This document shows, one piece after another, positions 46,019 through 52,721 of a DNA stretch of 64,000 nt. The stretch covers positions 1,663,144 through 1,727,143 of the forward strand of contig JAHRYM010000001.1 in NCBI GenBank assembly GCA_020622085.1. Direction: 5' to 3'. How positions within the stretch are numbered: the stretch's first letter is position 1; each line of letters starts with the position of its first letter. The stretch is from Paracoccaceae bacterium. Its GTDB lineage: Bacteria > Pseudomonadota > Alphaproteobacteria > Rhodobacterales > Rhodobacteraceae. A program made the translations under genes and the position numbers. Below the pieces are notes generated by a model. It saw only the letters and a program-made list of their open reading frames with translations, was not told where the DNA came from and searched no databases.

Positions 46019-46621
46019 TCAGCCCGGTTTTCGCGCCACGAAGTCGATCAGCGCCGAACGTCCCGAATGCCCGCGTCCCTCGGCCACCTCGGCGTCATGG
46101 TCCCGCGCGACGAGGATATCGAACCCCGCAAAGCCTTTGGCCAGCATCGGCAGGGTATACATGTGATCGGGGTTGTCCGGTCCGCCGGTGCCATAGCCGA
46201 CCTGACGCGGCGCATAGCCGTGCAAAAGCAGGATTCCACCCGGTCGCAGGCTTTGCGCCATGCCGGCAAAGACCCGCGCCCTCTGCCCGGGCGGGGCGAA
46301 CTGGATGAAGACCGCAAGCACCACATCGTAGGCCGCTTCCTCCCAGCGCCATCCGTCGATGTCAGCCAGACGGAAATCTACCGCAACGCCCCTTTCGGCC
46401 GCCAGCGCACGCGCCTTGTCCAGCGCCACCGGCGAGGCATCCATTGCCGTGACAATGGCACCAAGGCCCGCCACGAACACCGAATTGCGCCCCTCGCCAT
46501 CGGCCAGGGCAAGCACGCGGTCTCCCGGTGCGATCAGGGATGCCTGCCGGCGAACGAAATCCGCCGGTTCGGTGCCAAAGAGGTAACCGGGTGCGGAATA
46601 GCGGTCGTCCCAACCGGCCAT
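46019..46621 (-). CDS. Class I SAM-dependent methyltransferase (TehB/thiopurine-type)
   Basis: A 200-residue protein beginning MAGWDDRYSAPGYLFGTEPADFV, the usual opening of this subgroup. The SAM motif is VLALADGEGRNSVFVAG, with a conserved acidic residue later in FRLADIDGW. ATG 46621 is chosen because the recognisable domain starts immediately. It is small and soluble. TehB-like enzymes methylate tellurite or related small nucleophiles; the trg locus lies 9 kb away, but no direct link is shown. Confidence 0.85.
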   Translation of the reverse strand: MAGWDDRYSAPGYLFGTEPADFVRRQASLIAPGDRVLALADGEGRNSVFVAGLGAIVTAMDASPVALDKARALAAERGVAVDFRLADIDGWRWEEAAYDVVLAVFIQFAPPGQRARVFAGMAQSLRPGGILLLHGYAPRQVGYGTGGPDNPDHMYTLPMLAKGFAGFDILVARDHDAEVAEGRGHSGRSALIDFVARKPG

Positions 46622-46707
46622 GGCCTGCCCTTTCAGCTTCCTTGCATCCTCCGCTAACCGTAGCCCCGCAGCAAACACCGGTCCAGCCCCGGAGGTTCGG
46701 GCCGCTG

Positions 46708-47712
46708 TCACGAAGTCGCGCGCGTGCCTGCGGGTTCACGACGCTGCGGCAGCGTCGCGTGGGCGTTTGTGGTCGGGGGGCGCATCGCGGTGTCATAGAC
46801 CAGTCCCTGCGCCAGCACCTGCGCCGCGCGGTTGACGATCAGCGGATCGGGCGGCGTCACCACCGAATGATCCTTGTCGGGGTAATCGATGCTTGAGAGG
46901 AAATGCCGCATCGCATTCAGACGCGCGCGCTTCTTGTCGTTCGACTTGACGATGACCCAGGGCGCGTCTGCGGTGTCGGTGTAGAAGAACATCGCCTCCT
47001 TGGCCTCGGTATAGTCGTCCCAGCGGCCAAGGCTGGCCTTGTCGATCGGCGACAGCTTCCAGCGTTTCAGCGGATCGGTTTCGCGCAGCCTGAAGCGGCG
47101 CAACTGTTCGTCGCGCGTCACGGAAAACCAGTATTTGAACAGCCGGATGCCCGAACGGACCAGCATCCGTTCCAGTTCCGGTGCCTGCCGCATGAATTCG
47201 AGATATTCGGTCGGCGTGCAGAAACCCATCACCCGCTCGACTCCGGCGCGGTTATACCAGCTTCGGTCATAAAGGACCATTTCGCCACTGGTGGGCAGAT
47301 GGGCAATATAGCGCTGGAAGAACCATTCGCCCTTTTCACGGTCGCTGGGCTTGGTCAGCGCCACGACGCGGGCATAGCGCGGGTTCAGATGTTCCATGAA
47401 CCGCTTGATGGTGCCACCCTTGCCCGCCGCATCCCGGCCCTCGAACAGGATCACGAATTTCTGCCCCGTCTCCTGCGCCCAGATCTGCACTTTCAGCAGC
47501 TCGGCCTGAAGCAGCGCCTTTTCGGCCTCGTATTCGGTGGTCTTCATCAGATCGGGATAGGGGTAGTAGCCGCTTTCGAAGGCAAGGGCGAGCGCATTGC
47601 TTCCGACCTTGGGAAAGCTTTTCGGCCCCTCGCCTTCATTGGCCGGCACCGAACTTGCGCTGGATCCGGGTTCATTGACAAGCCGTTCCAGTTCGATCGT
47701 CGTGTCTTCCAT
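46708..47712 (-). CDS. ppk2: Polyphosphate kinase 2
   Basis: A 334-residue PPK2-family enzyme that transfers phosphate between polyphosphate and nucleotides. The Walker A is in FEGRDAAGKGGTIKRF (about residues 90-105), Walker B in VLYDRSWYNRAGVE, and the lid region in RDEQLRRFRLRETDPLKRWK. An N-terminal extension of about 55 residues is poorly conserved. ATG 47712 is used; a TTG three codons earlier would leave too short a gap to GGGAG. An FNR-like box and a ten-G tract lie upstream. Its product may support low-oxygen energy metabolism. Confidence 0.93.
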   Translation of the reverse strand: MEDTTIELERLVNEPGSSASSVPANEGEGPKSFPKVGSNALALAFESGYYPYPDLMKTTEYEAEKALLQAELLKVQIWAQETGQKFVILFEGRDAAGKGGTIKRFMEHLNPRYARVVALTKPSDREKGEWFFQRYIAHLPTSGEMVLYDRSWYNRAGVERVMGFCTPTEYLEFMRQAPELERMLVRSGIRLFKYWFSVTRDEQLRRFRLRETDPLKRWKLSPIDKASLGRWDDYTEAKEAMFFYTDTADAPWVIVKSNDKKRARLNAMRHFLSSIDYPDKDHSVVTPPDPLIVNRAAQVLAQGLVYDTAMRPPTTNAHATLPQRREPAGTRATS

Positions 47713-47773
47713 ATCAGTCAAATCTCCCTTGGAAAATTGGCGGATCCGCTCCTGATTGCCGCGGCGGCGGCGC

Positions 47774-47783
47774 GGGGGGGGGG
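47774..47783. repeat. Homopolymer tract of ten G
   Basis: A run of exactly ten G (C on the coding strand of ppk2) sits about 60 bases upstream of the ppk2 start, after a GGCGGCGGCGC stretch. Such tracts are slippage-prone and may also be miscalled in sequencing. No other homopolymer of this length was noticed in the window. Confidence 0.85.
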
Positions 47784-47832
47784 CGGCCCAGTCTGGCGTC
47801 AGGAGCCATGCCAGAGATCGCGAGAAAGCGAT

Positions 47833-47846
47833 ATGATGCAGGTCAA
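47833..47846 (-). promoter_or_regulatory. Candidate FNR/FnrL box upstream of ppk2
   Basis: On the minus strand the sequence reads TTGACCTGCATCAT, matching the Rhodobacter FnrL pattern TTGAY-N4-RTCAA at nine of ten defined positions. It lies about 120 bases upstream of the ppk2 ATG, inside the 204-base gap between ppk2 and the CorA-like gene. Family knowledge: FnrL activates or represses genes at low oxygen. The assignment is by pattern only. Confidence 0.5.
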
Positions 47847-47916
47847 ACCACGCTTTGAAACAAGACCTGCCCGCAGGCCAGAGCCACCGCCCGGCCCGTT
47901 GCCGTCCGGCCTGTGC

Positions 47917-48873
47917 CTAAAGCCAGCGTTTCCAGCGCAGGAACATGTAGGTCGCCAGCGCCGAACCGACCATCAGCACCAGCGCCATCGGATAGCCCCA
48001 GGGCTTGTCGAGTTCGGGCATGTTCCTGAAGTTCATCCCATAGGCCGAAGCAATGAGCGTCGGCGGCAGGAACAGCGCCGTCACGACCGACAGGATCCGG
48101 ACGGTGGCGTTCTGCGCGAGGTTGACCATGGCAAGTGTTGCATCCGTCACCATTCCCACCCGGGCCGACAGGAAATCGGCATGGACTTCCAGCGCCTGGA
48201 TGTCGCGCATGTGGCTGCGGATATGCGCCTTCAGCTTCTGCCCCGAGGTCATGCTTTCCGAGGCATGGCTGAAATAGCCGACCATCCGCTCGACCGTCAG
48301 CAGGCCAAGCCGGACGCGCGACAGCACCTCGCCCTCGCGCCCCACGACCTTGAGCGAGGATTGCAGCAGATCCTGGCCCGCCTCGGTCACTCCGTAGATG
48401 TTGCGCGCCACCTCGTCGAGTGACCGGCCGACGCCTTCCAGAAGGTCGGCGTGGCGGGCGACGATTTCCTCGACCAGACCGAGGAACAGTTGCGCCGCCG
48501 ATCCGATGCCGGTGGCCGAACGTTCGGCGCGGTCGGCAAAGGTCTCGAAGGGACGGGGCGCGTGGTGGCGCACGGTGATCAGCCGCGATGGCTTCAGGAT
48601 GAAGGTGACCGGGCCGCTCGCCTGCCCCTTTTCAGGGGTCTGCCCCGGCAGGACGGCGGTCATGTAATAGCCGTCGCCTTCGCTGTAGAGCCGGTTCGAT
48701 ATCTCGATCTCTTCCATGTCGCTCAGCGATGGCACCTCGACGCCAAGCGCGTTCACCTGATCCACATGATGGGGCTGCGGCACATAGAGGTCGATCCAGA
48801 GCGCGTCCTCAAGCGGCGCATCGTGCTCCATCCGCACAAGCCGGCCGTTGGCGACACGATAGGCAAGCAGCAT
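47917..48873 (-). CDS. CorA-family divalent metal transporter (ZntB/CorA-like)
   Basis: A 318-residue protein. The N-terminal cytoplasmic domain includes ALWIDLYVPQPHHVDQV and LSDMEEIEISNRLY. A long helix leads to two C-terminal membrane segments, with the diagnostic pore motif YGMNFRNMPE between them. CorA proteins form pentameric Mg2+ (or Co2+/Ni2+) channels, whereas the ZntB branch moves Zn2+; which applies here is unclear. ATG 48873 follows AGGAGAAGG and gives the normal N-terminus. Confidence 0.92.
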   Translation of the reverse strand: MLLAYRVANGRLVRMEHDAPLEDALWIDLYVPQPHHVDQVNALGVEVPSLSDMEEIEISNRLYSEGDGYYMTAVLPGQTPEKGQASGPVTFILKPSRLITVRHHAPRPFETFADRAERSATGIGSAAQLFLGLVEEIVARHADLLEGVGRSLDEVARNIYGVTEAGQDLLQSSLKVVGREGEVLSRVRLGLLTVERMVGYFSHASESMTSGQKLKAHIRSHMRDIQALEVHADFLSARVGMVTDATLAMVNLAQNATVRILSVVTALFLPPTLIASAYGMNFRNMPELDKPWGYPMALVLMVGSALATYMFLRWKRWL

Positions 48874-49065
48874 GGCCCTTCTCCTCTGACTTCGGGATCG
48901 AGACCCGTATTGCAAGCCGGTCGCGGCTGTGCCCGCGCCTTACCCCGGCAGGGCGCGGATCATCCGGACGCCCCGGGCACCCGCCCCAACAATCGCCCGC
49001 AGACCGTCACAATCCAGCCGTGATTCGGCGGCAGGTGTTGGTTGCAACGCACGGGGGTATACGCC

Positions 49066-49230
49066 ATGGCGCTTCTGGATGACATAGTGGCAAGGATCTC
49101 GTTCGACGAAGTCGCGCTGGCACTGGTCTTCTGCGTGGTCTTGCGGGAATGGCTGGTCGCCACCCTGCCCGACCGGATCGCCGGCCCGGGCGGCTGGCTG
49201 ATCGACACGGGTCCGCGCCAGAACGGCTGA
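49066..49230 (+). CDS. Small hypothetical protein (54 aa)
   Basis: A short frame MALLDDIVARISFDEVALAL, a hydrophobic centre (VALALVFCVVL), then REWLVATLPDRIAGPGGWLI. GGGGG lies about six bases before the ATG. Third codon positions are almost all G or C, as in neighbouring genes, which supports coding. A single membrane-associated helix is possible. I recognise no family. The frame lies alone between the CorA-like and flavin reductase genes. Confidence 0.5.
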   Translation: MALLDDIVARISFDEVALALVFCVVLREWLVATLPDRIAGPGGWLIDTGPRQNG

Positions 49231-49448
49231 CAATTCCCCGCCGCCCGTATCTTGCGCCATGGGACCATGGGCTTTTTTCGCGTCCATCCGGTGGCGGCGC
49301 CGCCGGAGCGGCCCGATACTCGGCCCGCACATGGTCCATCCATGGCCCGCGCGCCCCGCTCCTGCCTTTCAGGATTCCGGCTCTTGCATCCCCTGGTCTT
49401 CCGGCCCATTCCTCGGCCCGTGACCGCCAGCATGAGGAGGCCCGCGCC

Positions 49449-49949
49449 TTGGAATCCTTCAATCCCACCTCGGATACCACCCGGGCGTTTCGTGATGCGC
49501 TGGGGCATTATGCAACGGGCGTGACCGTCGTCGTCGCCGAAGCTCCGGGTGGCGCGCCGCTGGCGATCACCGTCAACAGCTTTGCATCGCTGTCGCTCGA
49601 CCCGCCGCTTGTCCTTTGGTGCCCGGCCAAGGGATCGGGGCGCTATGCGGCTTTCGTTGCCGCGGATCGCTATTCGGTGCATGTGCTTGCGGCCGACCAG
49701 CACGAACTTGGGTTCCGCCTTGCGCGCTCGGGGACAGATTTCGGCGCGGCCGGGGTCGACCGGACGGCAGAGGGGCATTTCCGCCTGCCCGGCTGCCTTG
49801 CATGGTTCGACTGCCGTTCCCATGCGGTGCATGATGGCGGCGACCACGCCATCCTTGTCGGCCGGGTAGAACGTGCCGCCTGCCGGACCGGCGACCCGCT
49901 GATCTTCTGGGGCGGCCGCTACGGCGATTTCCTGCAACACGGGATCTGA
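49449..49949 (+). CDS. Flavin reductase (FMN-binding split-barrel family)
   Basis: A 166-residue NADH:flavin reductase-like protein. Conserved features are FRDALGHYATGVTVVVAEAP, ITVNSFASLSLDPPLVLWCP and, near the C-terminus, DHAILVGRVERAA with PLIFWGGRYGDF. The family supplies reduced FMN/FAD to two-component monooxygenases. No ATG fits; the TTG at 49449 has AGGAGG nine bases upstream and gives the usual N-terminus. Longer frames lack similarity. It precedes the SqrR-like regulator by about 100 bases on the same strand. Confidence 0.87.
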   Translation: MESFNPTSDTTRAFRDALGHYATGVTVVVAEAPGGAPLAITVNSFASLSLDPPLVLWCPAKGSGRYAAFVAADRYSVHVLAADQHELGFRLARSGTDFGAAGVDRTAEGHFRLPGCLAWFDCRSHAVHDGGDHAILVGRVERAACRTGDPLIFWGGRYGDFLQHGI

Positions 49950-50050
49950 GGCCGGCCGGCTGCGCGCGATCCCCTCGAAATTTCCCTGCAAAGCCCTTAT
50001 ATCGGCGGCCAGAGGCAGCATTGCGCGCCACCCGCCCACGAGAAACCCGG

Positions 50051-50419
50051 ATGTCCGACATACCCTTCACCCCGTCAGACCCAGCGCCCGCCACCACCTG
50101 CGCGACGCTTTCGCCGCCCGACATGGCGGTGCGGGCCGGCGAGGCGGCGGCACTTCTCAAGACGCTCGCCCACGAGGGCAGGCTGATGATCCTGTGCCAT
50201 CTGGCGACTGGCGAGCGCAGTGTGACAGAGCTTGAACAGGCGCTTGGCTCACGTCAGGCCGCCGTCAGCCAACAACTGGCACGGCTGCGGTCCGAAGGGC
50301 TGGTGGACTGCCGGCGCGACGGCAAGGCGATCTTCTATGCCCTGCGCGACGAACGTGCGGGGGCGCTGGTTCTGGCGGTGCATGACCTGTTCTGCGCCCT
50401 CCCCGCCAGCCGGGGCTGA
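50051..50419 (+). CDS. sqrR: ArsR-family persulfide-sensing repressor, SqrR/BigR-like
   Basis: A 122-residue ArsR-fold repressor. The conserved core is LLKTLAHEGRLMILCHLATG, with the recognition helix SRQAAVSQQLARLRSEGLV and wing RRDGKAIFYAL. Cysteines fall at 17, 49 and 115. The 49/115 spacing of 66 equals that of Cys41/Cys107 in Rhodobacter capsulatus SqrR, and C17 matches Cys9 with the same offset of eight (positions recalled from published work). SqrR forms a tetrasulfide bridge between the two Cys and releases DNA when sulfide rises. A matching operator covers the sqr promoter 10.5 kb away. Start at ATG 50051 (MSDIPF). Confidence 0.85.
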   Translation: MSDIPFTPSDPAPATTCATLSPPDMAVRAGEAAALLKTLAHEGRLMILCHLATGERSVTELEQALGSRQAAVSQQLARLRSEGLVDCRRDGKAIFYALRDERAGALVLAVHDLFCALPASRG

Positions 50420-50472
50420 CAGGGAAGGCGGCAACCAGCACCGCACCCGACCGACCGGCGGGGCGCGGCAGG

Positions 50473-52455
50473 TCAGACCGTCATGCGCGACCCCAGTTCG
50501 ACCACCCGATCGCGAGGCAGCGAATAGTAATCGCTCGGATCGGCGGCAAAGCGGCCGAGCGCGATGAAAAGCTTGTCCAGGACCAGCGGAAGCCCGGTGC
50601 GCGCGCCGGCAATCACCTTGCGCCGGCCAAGGAAGAACGAAGTCGTCATCACGTCGAACTTGAGCCCGACCCGCCGCGCCTGCCCCAGCGCGCGGGTGAC
50701 GTTGGGCGTTTCCATGAAGCCGAAGCGCAGGGTCAGCCGGGCAAAGCGGTCGTCGATCGGCGCATAGACCGCACGCTCCATCACCGGCACGACCGGAACC
50801 CGTTCGGTCTGGACCGAAAGCACGACGTTCCTTTCGTGCAAGACCCGGTTGTGCTTGAGATTGTGCAGAAGCGCCGGCGGAACCGCCTGCGAATCGGCCG
50901 TGAGGAAGATTGCAGTGCCCGGCACCACATGGGCGGAACTGCGTCGCATCGATCTGGCAAAGCTGTCCAGCTCGACCATTTCCTTGTGGCCGCGCTCCAG
51001 CGCAAGCTGGGTGCCGCGCCACCATGCAAACATCATCACGCTGAAGCTGATCGACAGGATCACAGGCACATAGCCGCCCTGCGGCACCTTGGTGAGGTTC
51101 GACAAAAGGAAGGTCGCTTCCAGAAATACCAGCGGCGCCGCCCCGATGATCACCAGCGAGCGCGGCCAGTTCCGGCCGATGGAAAAGAACAGGACGGCGA
51201 GGATCGAATCCACCAGCATCGCCCCCGTGACCGAGATTCCATAAGCCGCCGCGAGGGCCTCGGACGAACCGAAGGCCAGGACAAAGGCTAGCACGCCGAA
51301 CAGCAGGAGCCAGTTGACGGCGGGAAGGTAGATCTGGCCCGACTGTGCCCCCGAGGTATGAATGATCGACAGGCGCGGCAGCAGGCCAAGCTGGATCGCG
51401 GCGCGGGTCATCGAAAATGCCCCCGTGATCACCGCCTGCGCCGCAATGACGGCAGCAAGCGTCGCCATGCCGACAAGGAAGGGCCGCAGCTCCGGCGAGA
51501 CCATCAGGAAGAAGGGGTTTTCGCGGGTCTCGGGCAGTCGCAGGACCAGCGCCCCCTGCCCGAGGTAATTCAGGATCAGCGCCGGAAAGACCAGGATGAA
51601 CCAGGCCGTCGTGATCGGCTTGCGGCCGAAATGGCCCAGGTCGGCATAGAGCGCCTCGGCCCCGGTCACTGCCAGAAAGATGGCCCCCATGACGATGAAG
51701 GCGACCACACCATGCTCGAGCAGGAAATCGACACCGTAAAGCGGATTGAAGGCCAGAAGGATTTCGGGGTCATGGGCCAGTTGCCAGGCGCCGATGCCGC
51801 CCATCGTCACGAACCACAAGAGCATGACCGGCCCGAACAGAGCGGAGATCGCATGGGTTCCGTGGCGTTGCACGATGAACAGCGCCAGCAGGATGCCGAT
51901 GGTTACCGGCATCACGTATTGCTGGAACTGGGGCGCCACCAGCGAAATGCCCTCGACCGCCGACAGCACCGTAACTGCCGGCGTGATGATCGAATCGCCC
52001 AGAAACAGCGAGGCGCCAGCGATGCCAAGCGCGAGCACCGGCAGCGACCGGCGACCGACCGCGAGTCGCGTCAGCGTATAAAGCGCCAGCACCCCGCCTT
52101 CGCCGTGGTTGTCGGCGCGCAGCAGGAACATCACATATTTGACCGTCACGATGAGCGTGACCGTCCAGATCAGCAGCGAGATCACGCCCAGAACCTCGGC
52201 GCGGGCCAGACCATCATGGGCGACGGGGCGCAGCGCCTCGCGCAGGGCATAGAGCGGGCTGGTGCCGATATCGCCGTAAACCACGCCGATCGCGCCTACC
52301 GCCAGCGCCGCCAACGACTGGTTGCGGGGGCCGTGTCCGGCTTCGCTGTCGGGCGGCATGCCATTGCCAGGGGCATTCTTGCCCTGCGCGGCTGCAACGC
52401 CACTCGTCACGGCCTGTTGCGCACCGTCGGCATCGCCGGATTGTCGCGTGATCAT
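50473..52455 (-). CDS. kup: Kup-family potassium uptake protein
   Basis: A 660-residue K+ transporter. About 12 membrane segments follow the opening LAALAVGAIGVVYGDIGTSPLYAL, the diagnostic Kup motif. Further marks are RADNHGEGGVLALYTL, GDSIITPAVTVLSAVEG and GAIFLAVTGAEALYADLGHFG. The C-terminal cytoplasmic tail is of ordinary length. The ATG at 52455 gives an N-terminal extension of about 45 Gln/Ala-rich residues; a later start (MPPDSE) is possible. It is convergent with the SqrR-like gene and separated from the upstream channel gene by a terminator. Confidence 0.94.
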   Translation of the reverse strand: MITRQSGDADGAQQAVTSGVAAAQGKNAPGNGMPPDSEAGHGPRNQSLAALAVGAIGVVYGDIGTSPLYALREALRPVAHDGLARAEVLGVISLLIWTVTLIVTVKYVMFLLRADNHGEGGVLALYTLTRLAVGRRSLPVLALGIAGASLFLGDSIITPAVTVLSAVEGISLVAPQFQQYVMPVTIGILLALFIVQRHGTHAISALFGPVMLLWFVTMGGIGAWQLAHDPEILLAFNPLYGVDFLLEHGVVAFIVMGAIFLAVTGAEALYADLGHFGRKPITTAWFILVFPALILNYLGQGALVLRLPETRENPFFLMVSPELRPFLVGMATLAAVIAAQAVITGAFSMTRAAIQLGLLPRLSIIHTSGAQSGQIYLPAVNWLLLFGVLAFVLAFGSSEALAAAYGISVTGAMLVDSILAVLFFSIGRNWPRSLVIIGAAPLVFLEATFLLSNLTKVPQGGYVPVILSISFSVMMFAWWRGTQLALERGHKEMVELDSFARSMRRSSAHVVPGTAIFLTADSQAVPPALLHNLKHNRVLHERNVVLSVQTERVPVVPVMERAVYAPIDDRFARLTLRFGFMETPNVTRALGQARRVGLKFDVMTTSFFLGRRKVIAGARTGLPLVLDKLFIALGRFAADPSDYYSLPRDRVVELGSRMTV

Positions 52456-52544
52456 GTCAGGGGAAGCTCCGCCCCCGGCCGGCGAAGGCGATCCGGGGGT
52501 CATTTCTCGGGCCGGTCGGACGGGTCCGCACCATACTGCCTCCG

Positions 52545-52569
52545 AACAAAACGCCCGTGAAGGCGGGCG
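52545..52569 (-). terminator. Intrinsic terminator between the MscS-type gene and kup
   Basis: On the minus strand CGCCCG pairs with CGGGCG (52564-52569 and 52552-52557) around a six-base loop, and TTTTGTT follows (52551-52545). Stem plus T-tract is a standard factor-independent terminator for the channel gene that ends at 52722. kup therefore has its own promoter in the remaining 90 bases. Confidence 0.75.
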
Positions 52570-52721
52570 CGGCCTTGGCCGGAGACTCGGTTCCGGCCGG
52601 AAGCGCACTATGCCGCGTCGCGGCGGAACCGCAAGATGAGTCGGTAACGCCGGCGTGAAACAGCCCAGCAAATCCTTGGGTCCGATCCGGGCGCCGATCC
52701 GCAGACCCTGCCCCCGACTGT

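Noticed and set aside
49252..49448. Longer starts for the flavin reductase gene
   Set aside because: Upstream residues lack family similarity and ribosome sites; TTG 49449 has AGGAGG at good spacing.
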